Positions 36,184-44,773 of a stretch of DNA of 64,000 bases are shown piece after piece. Source of the stretch: G963555815 sp965249615 [NCBI: bacterium] (lineage in GTDB: Bacteria > UBA8248 > JACPRG01); assembly GCA_965249615.1 (NCBI GenBank), contig CBDFMI010000003.1:1-64000 (forward strand). The letters run 5' to 3'. The notes below the pieces were generated by a model. It made no database searches. It was not told the DNA's origin and was given only the letters and a program-made list of their open reading frames with translations. A program made the position numbers and the translations under genes. Position 1 is the stretch's first letter, and each line of letters starts with the position of its first letter.

Positions 36184-36290
36184 TCCTTCCCACGCAATCT
36201 TTTGCACCTTGATGGACGATCTGGCGGGCGCTATCTTGTCTCATATGGACAACATAGTGGTTCTCGTCATCGAGTCTTCACCCTAAGCCT

Positions 36291-37181
36291 ATGAACTGGC
36301 GGTTTCTGGACACAGGCCCTGGCGACGGAGCTTTTAATATGGCCCTCGACGAGGCCCTCTGGCGGGGGTGCCAGAGGGGAACCAGCCCCCCCACGGTCCG
36401 GGCCTTCGCCTGGGAGCCCCCAACCCTCTCTCTGGGCCGCGGCCAAAAGGTCTCACGGGATATTAATGTCGCCGCACTGGAGGAGTTGAAAATCCCTCTT
36501 GTCCGGCGTCCCACAGGGGGCCGGGCGGTCCTCCACGACGGGGAACTCACCTATTCCGTTGTCTTTCCCGATGAGGTCGGCGAAAACCTGAGAAGTGCGC
36601 GAAGAGAGGAAGAACAGGGTGTCTCTGTGGCGACTTCGCACAAAAACTCCATCCTTGCGGATTATGCCCTGATCAGCCGGGGCCTTGTCCGTTGTCTTCA
36701 GCGCCTTGGGGTCCCGGCAGAACTTTCGCCTCCAGGGGCTCCGCCCCCTCGTCGAGATGGCAAGGGGGCCTGCTTTCTCGTGGCCTCGGCCTTTGAGGTC
36801 GTCGTGACTCAAGGGGGCTCGAGCTCCGGGCGAGGGAAGAAGATCGTCGGAAGCGCGCAGCGCCGGGGCGGCGGGGCTGTCCTCCAACACGGCTCCATCC
36901 TCCTCGACCTCGATGTTGAGACCCTCTCCCTTCCCTTCAAGACCGGGAATCCTGAATCCCGCAAGGAGCTGGCCCAAGATCTATGTCAAAAGATGACGAG
37001 CCTGGGGGAGGTGACAGGGCGTGAGATTTTGTATTCCGAGGCCACCCTTGCCCTCAAGGCGGGCTTTGAGGAGGGCCTGGGAGTCGCGCTTGTTCCGGGT
37101 CTTCTCACGGAAGAGGAGGAGCGCTTGGCCCAAGACCTTTTGAAACGCTACCGGAGCCCGAAGTGGACCTTCTGCGTTTGA
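36291..37181 (+). CDS. lipM: Lipoate/octanoate protein transferase, LipM or LplA family
   Basis: A 296-residue BPL/LplA-fold protein: RRPTGGRAVLHDGELTYSVV, then ACFLVASAFEV with a cysteine at about residue 161 where LipM octanoyltransferases have their catalytic cysteine, and KIVGSAQRRGGGAVLQHGSI. It probably attaches octanoate or lipoate to GcvH, which lies in the same cluster. A gap of 107 bases separates it from gcvPB. LipM against LplA cannot be settled by eye; the cysteine favours LipM. Confidence 0.8.
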   Translation: MNWRFLDTGPGDGAFNMALDEALWRGCQRGTSPPTVRAFAWEPPTLSLGRGQKVSRDINVAALEELKIPLVRRPTGGRAVLHDGELTYSVVFPDEVGENLRSARREEEQGVSVATSHKNSILADYALISRGLVRCLQRLGVPAELSPPGAPPPRRDGKGACFLVASAFEVVVTQGGSSSGRGKKIVGSAQRRGGGAVLQHGSILLDLDVETLSLPFKTGNPESRKELAQDLCQKMTSLGEVTGREILYSEATLALKAGFEEGLGVALVPGLLTEEEERLAQDLLKRYRSPKWTFCV

Positions 37182-37243
37182 TCCGAAAACGGCCAAAAGC
37201 CCGCCAGGGCGGATTCCGCCTTGTTCCAGCGGCTCTGGTCGCC

Positions 37244-37271
37244 TTGACAGGTGAGCGTGTGTCTCTATAGT
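37244..37271 (+). promoter_or_regulatory. Strong sigma-70 promoter for moaD-moaE
   Basis: TTGACA at 37244-37249 and TATAGT at 37266-37271, spacer 16. A 13-base tandem repeat (TGTGTCTCTATAG at 37258-37270 and 37271-37283) duplicates the -10 region. Confidence 0.6.
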
Positions 37272-37345
37272 GTGTCTCTATAGGACGAGAACGATCTTTT
37301 TCTTCAATTGGGGACTAAATCCCTTCTTTTGAGTAGGAGTCAATC

Positions 37346-37657
37346 GTGGAGGTTGAGGTCCTCGCCTTTGCCTGGGCAAAAGATGCCATCGGAGGAGAGC
37401 GGCTGGAGGTCGAGGTGCCGGAAGGGGCCTCTGTCCAGTCCCTCCTTGCATCCCTGGCTGAGGACCATCCCCGGCTTGGCGAGCGCCTCGGCGCCTTGAC
37501 TGTGGCCGTCAACCAGGAGTTCGTGGGGCCCGGCACCGTTCTGAAGCCGGGAGACGAGATCGCCCTCATCCCTCCCATCTCGGGCGGCTGGACAGGAGGC
37601 CACCCTGGGGAGAGTCGGACACGGTTCTTCTCCGAAAGGAAGCTCTCTCGTGTTTGA
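37346..37657 (+). CDS. moaD: Molybdopterin synthase sulfur carrier subunit with C-terminal tail
   Basis: A 103-residue ubiquitin-fold protein: MEVEVLAFAWAKDAIGG, VEVPEGASVQSLL and GDEIALIPPISGG. In MoaD the double glycine must be the C-terminus so it can be adenylated and thiocarboxylated, yet here 22 more residues follow (WTGGHPGES ...). Either the tail is cut off, or the sequence has an error, or this was once a MoaD-MoaE fusion. AGGAG lies 8 bases before the GTG start. It overlaps moaE by 8 bases. Confidence 0.85.
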   Translation: MEVEVLAFAWAKDAIGGERLEVEVPEGASVQSLLASLAEDHPRLGERLGALTVAVNQEFVGPGTVLKPGDEIALIPPISGGWTGGHPGESRTRFFSERKLSRV

Positions 37658-38081
37658 GATCTCCGATAAGCCCATCACGATGGAACAGGTGAACAAGGCT
37701 GTTCTGGGGCCTGGTCAGGGGGCCATTGTCAACTTCGTTGGCGTCGTTCGAGACCACTCCCGGGGACAGAAGGTGATCGAGCTCGAATACTTCGCCTATC
37801 AGGGGATGGCGGAGAAGAAGCTCCGCCAGATTGGCGACGAGATCAAGAAGAACTGGGGTCTCGACGCCGTCGCCATCGTCCACCGGGTGGGCCGGCTTCA
37901 GATTGGCGACAACGCCGTCGTGATCGCGGTGGCGTCTCCCCATCGCGCCGATGCCTTTGAGGCTTGTAAGTACGCGATTGACCGGATCAAGCAGATCGTC
38001 CCCATTTGGAAAAAGGAGTATGGGGAGGGGGGTGCCGAGTGGGTGGAGGAGTGCCATGTCCAGGTGGGCGAGGCCCCCTAA
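37650..38081 (+). CDS. moaE: Molybdopterin synthase catalytic subunit
   Basis: A 143-residue MoaE. The family pattern GAIVNFVGVVRDHSRGQ, LEYFAYQGMAEKKL, VAIVHRVGRLQIGDNAV and the active-site lysines in PIWKKEYGEGG are present. With MoaD it converts precursor Z (cyclic pyranopterin phosphate) into molybdopterin. GTG start overlaps moaD. MoaC is at the far end of the window. Confidence 0.95.
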   Translation: MFEISDKPITMEQVNKAVLGPGQGAIVNFVGVVRDHSRGQKVIELEYFAYQGMAEKKLRQIGDEIKKNWGLDAVAIVHRVGRLQIGDNAVVIAVASPHRADAFEACKYAIDRIKQIVPIWKKEYGEGGAEWVEECHVQVGEAP

Positions 38082-38113
38082 AGGTTTTTTGGGCGCCTTG
38101 CTTTGCAAACCCC

Positions 38114-38142
38114 TTGACCTTGGGCGGGCCCTTGCGTATACA
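38114..38142 (+). promoter_or_regulatory. Sigma-70 promoter for tRNA-Gly
   Basis: TTGACC 38114-38119 and TATACA 38137-38142 with a 17-base spacer, about 48 bases before the mature tRNA end. Confidence 0.6.
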
Positions 38143-38189
38143 CCAAATGAAGAAATTCATGTCTAAGAAGGATCGAGGAAGGAATCTGG

Positions 38190-38264
38190 GCGGGCGTAAT
38201 TCAGAGGTAGAATGTCAGCTTCCCAAGCTGAACGTCGTGGGTTCGATTCCCATCGCCCGCTCCA
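38190..38264 (+). tRNA. tRNA-Gly (anticodon CCC), CCA encoded
   Basis: Cloverleaf seen directly: acceptor GCGGGCG with CGCCCGC, anticodon stem TCAGC/GCTGA around loop TTCCCAA (anticodon CCC, reads GGG), T stem GTGGG/CCCAT with loop TTCGATT, and an encoded CCA after discriminator T. Confidence 0.95.
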
Positions 38265-38277
38265 AATTTTGAGCATC

Positions 38278-38307
38278 CCTGGGAAGAGACCGGGCGGTCT
38301 TTCCCGA
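38278..38307 (+). terminator. Hairpin downstream of tRNA-Gly
   Basis: GGGAA plus AGACC pair with GGTCT plus TTCCC with a one-base bulge, giving about ten pairs 15 bases after the tRNA. There is no clear T-run, so it may be a weak terminator or a processing structure. Confidence 0.4.
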
Positions 38308-38382
38308 GGGCTTTAGGCATCCTGGGGCCTGCGACGGCTTCTCGTTCATCTTTCGACGGGCGGCCCCGACCCCAGGCGGCGG

Positions 38383-39306
38383 ATGGTGCCTCCCGTGTTA
38401 GAGTCCCAGACCGCCCGTATCCCATTGAAAGCTTCCTATATCCATGAGGTAGTTGCCCCCGGCGAGCCGTTCGCAGACCTCCACGTCCATTCCGACTGCT
38501 CCGATGGGACCGAGAGGCCGGAGGCCGTTGTGGAGAGGGCGGCCTCTCTGGGATTCTCGGGCCTTGCCATTGCAGACCACGATACCGTCCGAGGGATTGC
38601 GCCGGCCCGCTCCCGGGCCCAGGCCCTCGGCCTCACCCTCATCTCTGCCGTCGAACTCAGCACGACAGCCGAAAAGGGGGATCTCCATATCCTGGGTTAT
38701 GAGGTTGACGTGGAGGACGCCGGGCTCCTGGACACCCTCTCTGGGATCGAGGCGACACGCCGAGAGCGCGTGTCCCGCATGCTCCGTCGGCTGAATGACC
38801 TGGGAGTGAAGGTAGATCTTGAGACCTTCTTCGCGCGTTATCCTGAGGGCTCTGTCGGTCGGCTGCACGTGGCCCGCTTTTTGATGGAGGCGGGACACGT
38901 GACCTCTCGGGACGAGGCCTTCCAGAGATATCTGGGGATGGGTCGACCCGCCTATGAGCGCGTGAACGCCATCTCGCCTGACGAGGGTATCCGCCTCATC
39001 CGGAAGGCTGGAGGGGTTCCGGCCTTGGCCCATCCGGGGCGGACGCACAAAGATCACCTCATCTCGTCACTCACCAGCGCGGGCCTTCAGGCCGTCGAGG
39101 TCTATCACTCGGGCCATCCGCCGGCTGCCGCCCGTCACTACAAGGAACTGGTAGCCCAAAAAGGGCTCTTGCCGGTGGGGGGGTCGGACTGCCACGGGGC
39201 GGGCAAAGATCAGGTTCTCATGGGTAGAGTTAAGGTGCCCATGGAATATCTCAAGGCCCTTCAACGCGCGGGGGCCCGAGAGGAGCCTGGCAGAGGGGGA
39301 GGTTGA
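38383..39306 (+). CDS. PHP-domain phosphoesterase (RNase AM/TrpH-like)
   Basis: A PHP metal-dependent phosphoesterase of about 300 residues. Metal motifs are DLHVHSDCSDGT, IADHDT, LAHPGRTHKDHL and GGSDCHG. The nearest characterised relative type degrades short RNAs or nucleoside 3',5'-bisphosphates. The GTG at 38383 and several later codons could be the start; homology only begins near residue 30 (FADLHVHS). Confidence 0.87.
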   Translation: MVPPVLESQTARIPLKASYIHEVVAPGEPFADLHVHSDCSDGTERPEAVVERAASLGFSGLAIADHDTVRGIAPARSRAQALGLTLISAVELSTTAEKGDLHILGYEVDVEDAGLLDTLSGIEATRRERVSRMLRRLNDLGVKVDLETFFARYPEGSVGRLHVARFLMEAGHVTSRDEAFQRYLGMGRPAYERVNAISPDEGIRLIRKAGGVPALAHPGRTHKDHLISSLTSAGLQAVEVYHSGHPPAAARHYKELVAQKGLLPVGGSDCHGAGKDQVLMGRVKVPMEYLKALQRAGAREEPGRGGG

Positions 39307-39310
39307 AACC

Positions 39311-40365
39311 TTGTCGCGCCGCCACCAGTTCCAGCGTCAGTGGCAGATTATTCGGCTGCTGGAGACGGGGGCGGCCCCAGACCTGCAGGACCTCGCCTCG
39401 GCCCTTCCGCCGCCCGAGGAGGCCGGAGAAGATGGGGCCGGCCGGCGCGCTGGAGCGAGAGCACCCTTCGACGGGACTTAGAAGACCTGGCCAAGGCGGG
39501 ATTTCCCCTGCTCAAGGTCCGCGAAGGGGGTACCCGCTGGCGCTTCAGCCCTGGTTTTCGCCGTGCCGCGCCCTCTCCCTTCCTCCCCTCAGAGCTGATG
39601 GCCCTCTATTATGCCCGGGGGGAGTTTTCCGCTTTTCAAAAGACGCCCTTCGGCACTACCTTCCGGTCTCTCCTGGAAAAGGTGGAGGGTCTTGTCTCAA
39701 AACCCATTCGGGCCTTTCTCGACCTCATTGACGCAGATTTTACGCCCTACCTGGCCTCCCTGAAGGAAGTGAGCGCTCACCGCCAAGTTATGGAGCGCTT
39801 GGCAGAGGCGGCCGAGGGGCGCCGGTGTGTGGAGATCTTTTACCACGCGTCTGGGCTTTCTCGCGCTGTCTGGCATCGCGTGGACCCTTACGGCATCTGG
39901 TTCTCCCAGGGTGAGACCTTCCTGATGGCCCATGAGCACCGTCGCGGGAAGATCCATCTGTTCCCCCTGAAGGAGATTCGAGAGCTGCGCCTGACGGAGG
40001 ATGTGTTCCAACTTCCACTTGACCTGGACTTTGAGCCCCTTTTGACTTTAGGTCCTGTGGCCCCAGGCGAGGGCCTGCGCGTGAGGGCACAGCTCACTGG
40101 GGAGGCGGCGGAGCGGGTCAGGACGTGGGCCGAGAAGGGCGCGCCCCAGGGACTCCGCGTGGAGGAGAGCCAGGATGGGCCGAAGACCCTTCGTGTGGAG
40201 TACATCGCTAAAGACTTTGAGACGGCTAAAACCTGGGCCCTCGGATGGGGGGCCGAGGCCCTGGTGATGGAACCGGAAACCCTTCGCAAGGAGGTCGTGA
40301 AGGAACTTCGGGCCACCCTCATGAGATATTTTCCCCGGGGCCGAAAGGGTCGGGCCAAAGGATGA
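39311..40365 (+). pseudogene. YafY/WYL-domain transcription regulator, frameshifted near the 5' end
   Basis: The N-terminal winged helix starts at TTG 39311 (RRHQFQRQWQIIRLLETG), preceded by GGGGGAGG, and runs in frame until a stop at 39479. The rest continues in the -1 frame: STLRRDLEDLAKAGFPLLKV, then a WYL domain and the WCX tail ending at 40365. One base missing between about 39400 and 39445, in GC-rich sequence, would join them. If the shift is real the regulator is broken, though the long downstream frame could be made from an internal start at 39340. WYL proteins sense ligands and regulate DNA-repair or defence genes. Confidence 0.7.
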
Positions 40366-40389
40366 GAGGGGGGTGAAGGCCCGGGCTCG

Positions 40390-40418
40390 TTGGCAAATAG
40401 GTTGAAAAGGCGCAATAT
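40390..40418 (+). promoter_or_regulatory. Probable promoter for the DUF507 pair
   Basis: TTGGCA 40390-40395 and CAATAT 40413-40418, spacer 17, about 90 bases before the first DUF507 start codon. Confidence 0.4.
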
Positions 40419-40506
40419 AGGGCAAGACATCCTTGGTGAGAGACCATTTCCGACTTGGGCGGCAGGTCCCGAGGGAGGGAGTTCGTAGGGGGGGAATCCT
40501 TCGACC

Positions 40507-40788
40507 ATGCGACTTCGAAGGGAGATGATCGAGCGGATTGTGACGGCCATGGCTCAAGGACTCCTTCGATACAAGTACGTTGAGATCCAGGGGTCAGAGG
40601 AGGACCTTCGGGCCAGGCTGACGGAGATCATCGAGGAGGACCTCAGGGTGGAGGACCGCCTGAATGAGGAAGTGAAGGAGATCCTGGCCGGGTACGAGGG
40701 GGAGATGGACCGGCGCAACGTCGACTACTCGAGCCTGTTCAACCTGGTTAAAAACCGCCTCGTACGGCAACGCAACCTTATCCTTTGA
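40507..40788 (+). CDS. DUF507 family protein (first of a tandem pair)
   Basis: A 93-residue, highly charged, helical protein: MRLRREMIERIVTAMAQGLL, then LTEIIEEDLRVEDRLNEEVKEIL and VKNRLVRQRNLIL. It matches the DUF507 family, of unknown function, usually encoded as two adjacent copies as here. It is separated from the second copy by ten bases. Confidence 0.82.
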   Translation: MRLRREMIERIVTAMAQGLLRYKYVEIQGSEEDLRARLTEIIEEDLRVEDRLNEEVKEILAGYEGEMDRRNVDYSSLFNLVKNRLVRQRNLIL

Positions 40789-40798
40789 GACGAGGACA

Positions 40799-41077
40799 AT
40801 GCGGATCGGTCGGGAAAAGATCAACCACCTCTCCAAGCTCCTAGTGGAGTCCCTCGAGGGGGATGAGGGGGTCGCGCTCCTTCGCCCCCAAAACGATGTC
40901 AGGCTCCACATGGTCCGTGTCATGACGGACGAGTTGCGGATCGATGAAGGCATTGATGAAGAAGTCGTCCGAACGATTCAATCCTATAAGCGAAAAATCC
41001 CTGCGGGCAGTCCTGAATGGGAAGTCCTCTACAGAAAGCATTATGAAGAGGAGATGGTCCGCCGGGGTCTCAAGTAA
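40799..41077 (+). CDS. DUF507 family protein (second of a tandem pair)
   Basis: A 92-residue paralogue of the preceding gene: MRIGREKINHLSKLLVESL, VRVMTDELRIDEGIDEEVVRTIQSY and LYRKHYEEEMVRRG. The two probably form a heterodimer, an inference from adjacency and shared pattern. Function unknown. coaE follows. Confidence 0.82.
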   Translation: MRIGREKINHLSKLLVESLEGDEGVALLRPQNDVRLHMVRVMTDELRIDEGIDEEVVRTIQSYKRKIPAGSPEWEVLYRKHYEEEMVRRGLK

Positions 41078-41088
41078 GGAGCTCCCCT

Positions 41089-41742
41089 TTGCCGCCGGAG
41101 CGTAGACGAGAGCCGATGCTGCGGGTAGGCCTCACGGGGGGGCCTGGAAGCGGAAAGAGCACCATCGCCCGTATGTTTCAAAGCCGGGGGGCCCACATCA
41201 TCGATGCCGACGAGCTGGCTCGGCTCGTGGTCCAGCCGGGACGTCCCGCCCTGGAGGCCATCGCAAAGGAGTTTGGCACGAAGGTCCTGCGGCCGGACGG
41301 AACTCTGAACCGGCCCGCCCTGGGACGGATCATCTTTTCCGACGCGGAAGCTAGGGCCCGCCTGAACGCCATTGTCCACCCCCAAATCTGGGCAGAAGAG
41401 GAGCGGCTCTTTCGGGACTTTGAGGCACAAGATCCGGAGGGGGTGGTGATCTTGGACGCCGCCCTCTTGATCGAGGCGGGGGGGGGGGATCGAATGGATG
41501 CCATCGTGGTGGTGGACGTGGACGAGGAGACCCAGATCGGTCGCCTTGTTCGACAGAAGGGTCTTTCCCCGTCGGAGGCGAGGGCCCGGCTTTCGGCCCA
41601 GCTGTCAACCGCTCAGAAGGCGAGTTTCGCTGATCATGTCATTGATAACCGGGACTCCTTGGAGGCGACCGAGAGGCAGGTGGAAGCCATTTGGGCGGAC
41701 CTCTTGGAGAAGGCACGGAAAAAAAGGTTGACAGGAGGCTAG
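41089..41742 (+). CDS. coaE: Dephospho-CoA kinase
   Basis: A 217-residue kinase that performs the last step of CoA synthesis. P-loop GLTGGPGSGKSTIA, then DADELARLVVQPG and VILDAALLIEAGG. TTG 41089 has AAGGAG seven bases upstream; ATG 41116 (MLRVGLTGG) has a weaker site but gives the more typical N-terminus. Confidence 0.94.
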   Translation: MPPERRREPMLRVGLTGGPGSGKSTIARMFQSRGAHIIDADELARLVVQPGRPALEAIAKEFGTKVLRPDGTLNRPALGRIIFSDAEARARLNAIVHPQIWAEEERLFRDFEAQDPEGVVILDAALLIEAGGGDRMDAIVVVDVDEETQIGRLVRQKGLSPSEARARLSAQLSTAQKASFADHVIDNRDSLEATERQVEAIWADLLEKARKKRLTGG

Positions 41743-42104
41743 GGTTTATTTACATTTCCTCTTGGCTGGTAGGTCTGCAGCACTGACAGTTTGGTCCTTA
41801 GCCTCTCACGCTGTTCGTAGTTCCCATCGGATCTCGGGACAAATCGTGGGAAAATTCACAGGCCCCGTCGTCCTCCCAAGGAACCCGTAGAGGGTCTCTC
41901 ACCCCGACGGTGAATCTCTAGAGGTCTTATCCGCTTACCCAGTCCTTGAACTATCCTTCCTGTTAATGGCAGAGGTGGACCCCAACCATCGCGCGTTTAA
42001 CCCCTTCTCACTCTGAGCCCCCGCCGTTGGGTGAACCCGCAGAGGACTCCTCTGGACGACCTGAGGAACCCACCCAGGGTGATCACCCCAAAGAGGAGAC
42101 AAAA
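41743..42104. other. rho leader region
   Basis: About 360 bases between coaE and the first well-supported rho start, with lower GC than the neighbours. I see no clear sigma-70 promoter and no terminator. An in-frame TTG at 42027 opens the reading frame but lacks a ribosome site. rho leaders often carry autoregulatory Rho-binding sequence; the pyrimidine-rich stretches here would allow it. Confidence 0.4.
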
Positions 42105-42201
42105 TTGAGTCTGACCGAGCTGAAGGAAAAGACCGTCTCGGACTCCAAAGAGGAGACAAAATTGAATCTGGCCGAGCTGAAGGAAAAAACCATCTCGGAC
42201 C
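42088..42201 (+). repeat. 57-base tandem duplication of the rho translation start region
   Basis: Units 42088-42144 and 42145-42201 differ at five positions. Each contains GAGGAG, a six-base spacer, a TTG codon (42105 and 42162) and the codons for the first residues of Rho, so ribosome site and start codon are both duplicated in frame. Confidence 0.85.
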
Positions 42202-43412
42202 TCACCCAGTTCGCCCGCAGTCTGAACGTGGATGGCATTAGTGGGCTGAAAAAGCAGGAACTCATTTTCAAGATTCTCGAGGCCCAGAGTGGGAAAGACG
42301 GGCACATCCTCGGGGAGGGGGTCCTGGAGATCCTGCCGGACGGCTTTGGCTTTCTCCGTGGCCCAAGGGACAACTACCTGCCAGGCTCTGATGACGTCTA
42401 CGTCTCCCCCTCTCAGATCCGGCGCTTCGACATGCACACCGGCGACACCGTCTCAGGCCAGATCCGCCCCCCGAAAGAGGGGGAGCGCTATTTCGCACTT
42501 CTGAAGGTCGAGGCCATCAACTTTGAGGACCCCGAGAACGCCAAGAACAAGATCCTCTTCGACAACCTCACCCCCCTCTATCCCGACGAGCGCCTCCGTC
42601 TGGAGGTGAAAGGGGAGAACAACCCTTCGATGCGGGTGATGGACCTCCTGACACCCATCGGAAAGGGCCAGCGGGGGCTCATCGTGGCGGCGCCGAGGAC
42701 CGGAAAGACAATGCTGCTCCAGGCCATCGCCAACAGCATCACGGAGAATCACCCCGAGGTCATCCTGATCGTCCTCCTCATTGATGAGCGGCCCGAGGAG
42801 GTGACGGACATGTTGCGCTCGGTGAAGGGAGAAGTCGTCAGCTCCACCTTCGATGAGCCCGCCCAGCGCCACGTCCAGGTGGCGGAGATCGTCATCGAAA
42901 AGGCCAAGCGCCTCGTGGAGCACAAGAGGGATGTGGTCATCCTCCTCGATAGCATCACCCGGCTCGCCCGAGGCTATAACACCATCGTCCCTCCGAGCGG
43001 CAAGGTCCTCTCAGGCGGTGTCGACAGCAACGCCCTGCAGCGGCCAAAACGCTTCTTTGGCGCCGCCCGAAACATCGAGGAAGGGGGGAGCCTCACCATT
43101 ATGGCCACCGCCCTTATCGAGACGGGGAGCCGAATGGACGACGTCATCTTCGAGGAGTTCAAGGGAACGGGCAACATGGAGGTGAATCTGGACCGCCGTA
43201 TCACCGACCGGCGCGTCTTCCCCTCCATCGATATCCACCGATCCGGCACGCGAAAGGAGGAGCTCCTCCTTTCGGAGAAGGAGTTGAACCGCGTGTGGCT
43301 CCTTCGCAAGGTCCTCCAGCCCATGGGGGTCGTGGAGGCCATGGAACTCCTCCTGGAGAAGGTCATGGAGACGAAGACGAATGAAGAGTTTCTGGATTCG
43401 ATGAATGCGTAG
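42162..43412 (+). CDS. rho: Transcription termination factor Rho
   Basis: Starting at TTG 42162 the protein is 416 residues, close to the usual 419, and begins with the family sequence [13 protein letters not shown]. It then has the Rho_N helix bundle, the RNA-binding cold-shock domain ([16 protein letters not shown]), P-loop APRTGKT near residue 177 and the Q-loop/R-loop region. It is a ring helicase that ends transcription. TTG 42105 would add 19 residues that repeat the start, and TTG 42027 would add 45. Confidence 0.95.
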   Translation: MNLAELKEKTISDLTQFARSLNVDGISGLKKQELIFKILEAQSGKDGHILGEGVLEILPDGFGFLRGPRDNYLPGSDDVYVSPSQIRRFDMHTGDTVSGQIRPPKEGERYFALLKVEAINFEDPENAKNKILFDNLTPLYPDERLRLEVKGENNPSMRVMDLLTPIGKGQRGLIVAAPRTGKTMLLQAIANSITENHPEVILIVLLIDERPEEVTDMLRSVKGEVVSSTFDEPAQRHVQVAEIVIEKAKRLVEHKRDVVILLDSITRLARGYNTIVPPSGKVLSGGVDSNALQRPKRFFGAARNIEEGGSLTIMATALIETGSRMDDVIFEEFKGTGNMEVNLDRRITDRRVFPSIDIHRSGTRKEELLLSEKELNRVWLLRKVLQPMGVVEAMELLLEKVMETKTNEEFLDSMNA

Positions 43413-43467
43413 GGCCTCTTAGGGGGCTATACTGAGCTATAGTCGAAAGTTGGCGAAGGAGATCTCC

Positions 43468-43695
43468 ATGAAAGCGGACATTCATCCCGAATATGTGGAC
43501 TGCACCGTCACCTGTGCCTGCGGGAACGTGATCCAAACCCGCTCGACCAAGAAAGAGATCCGGGTGGAGATCTGCTCCAATTGTCATCCCTTCTTCACCG
43601 GCCGCCAAAAACTGGTGGACACGGCAGGCCGCGTGGACCGCTATAAGCGCAGATACCGCCAGGCCGCATCCCGCAATGCACCCCCATCTCCTTGA
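43468..43695 (+). CDS. rpmE: 50S ribosomal protein L31
   Basis: A 75-residue zinc-type L31: [27 protein letters not shown]. The cysteines mark the zinc-binding (C+) form. ATG 43468 is preceded by AAGGAG at seven bases; an upstream in-frame start is not needed. It overlaps prfA by 20 bases. Confidence 0.96.
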   Translation: MKADIHPEYVDCTVTCACGNVIQTRSTKKEIRVEICSNCHPFFTGRQKLVDTAGRVDRYKRRYRQAASRNAPPSP

Positions 43696-44773
43696 CAAGC
43701 TGGCCGCCCTGGAGGACCGCTTTGAGGTCCTCAACCGGCGCCTCAGCGAGCCGGAGGTCATCGCCGACCGGGAGACCTTCCGGACCCTGGCCAAGGAACG
43801 GGCGGAGTTGGAGGAGGTGGTGAACGTCTACCGTCACCTGTTGATCCTCGAGGAGCAGATCCGCCAGGGACAAGAGGTCATGGCCGAGGCCGAGGAGGCG
43901 GAGCTGCGGAAACTCGCTCAAGAAGAGCTGGAACGTCTGGAGGGGGGCCGGGGGGAAACCGAGGCGCGCCTAAAACACCTCATGCTCTCCAAGGACCCCA
44001 ACGACGAGCGAAACGTCATCCTGGAGATCCGGGCGGGGACAGGAGGAGAGGAAGCCTCTCTCTTTGCGGCCGAGCTCTTTCGGATGTACCTTAAATTCGC
44101 CGAGCGTCGGGGATGGCGGGTCGAGATTATGAGCCAGCATCCAACGGGCCTTGGCGGCTATAAGGAGGTCATCGTTTCGGTCGAGGGGAAAAAGGTCTAT
44201 AGCTTACTCAAGCATGAGAGCGGGACCCATCGGGTCCAGCGAGTGCCTGAGACCGAGACCGGAGGCCGGATCCATACCTCGGCAGTGACGGTGGCCATTC
44301 TTCCTCAGGCCGAGGAGGTGGACCTTCGGATCGACCCCCAGGACCTTCGGATCGATGTCTTTCGGTCCTCAGGCCCTGGTGGCCAGAGCGTGAACACGAC
44401 AGACTCGGCAGTGCGAATTACCCATCTTTCAACGGGGATGGTGGTGACGTGTCAGGACGAGAAATCCCAGCACAAGAATCGGGCCAAGGCCCTAAAAGTT
44501 CTCAGGGCCCGTCTTTACGACGCCGCCAAGCAGGAGCAGGAAGAGAAACGGGCTCGCGAGAGGCGGTCCCAGGTGGGGTCGGGGGACCGAAGTGGCCGGA
44601 TCCGAACCTACAACTTTCCCCAGGGCCGCGTCTCCGACCACCGCATCAATTTGACCCTCTACAAGCTGGAGGCGGTTCTCGAGGGAGGTCTCGAAGAGGT
44701 TATCGAGCCCCTCATCGCCGCCTACGAGGCCGACCGCCTGGCCGAATTCGAGACGGCCGGGAGATCCGCCTGA
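43676..44773 (+). CDS. prfA: Peptide chain release factor 1
   Basis: A 365-residue RF1 with the GGQ loop ([20 protein letters not shown], about residues 229-248), [16 protein letters not shown] and the C-terminal [21 protein letters not shown]1 reads UAA and UAG, not UGA, so it would not compete directly with decoding of UGA as selenocysteine. It is followed by prmC, whose product methylates the GGQ glutamine. Confidence 0.96.
   Translation: MHPHLLDKLAALEDRFEVLNRRLSEPEVIADRETFRTLAKERAELEEVVNVYRHLLILEEQIRQGQEVMAEAEEAELRKLAQEELERLEGGRGETEARLKHLMLSKDPNDERNVILEIRAGTGGEEASLFAAELFRMYLKFAERRGWRVEIMSQHPTGLGGYKEVIVSVEGKKVYSLLKHESGTHRVQRVPETETGGRIHTSAVTVAILPQAEEVDLRIDPQDLRIDVFRSSGPGGQSVNTTDSAVRITHLSTGMVVTCQDEKSQHKNRAKALKVLRARLYDAAKQEQEEKRARERRSQVGSGDRSGRIRTYNFPQGRVSDHRINLTLYKLEAVLEGGLEEVIEPLIAAYEADRLAEFETAGRSA

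Noticed and set aside
38147-38272. Small open frame across tRNA-Gly on the plus strand, and one on the minus strand at 38201-38425
   Set aside because: Both are translations of the tRNA itself, a familiar annotation artefact.
44449-44769. PrmC N-terminal extension starting inside prfA
   Set aside because: The extra 107 residues are the out-of-frame translation of conserved prfA and are absent from the PrmC family.
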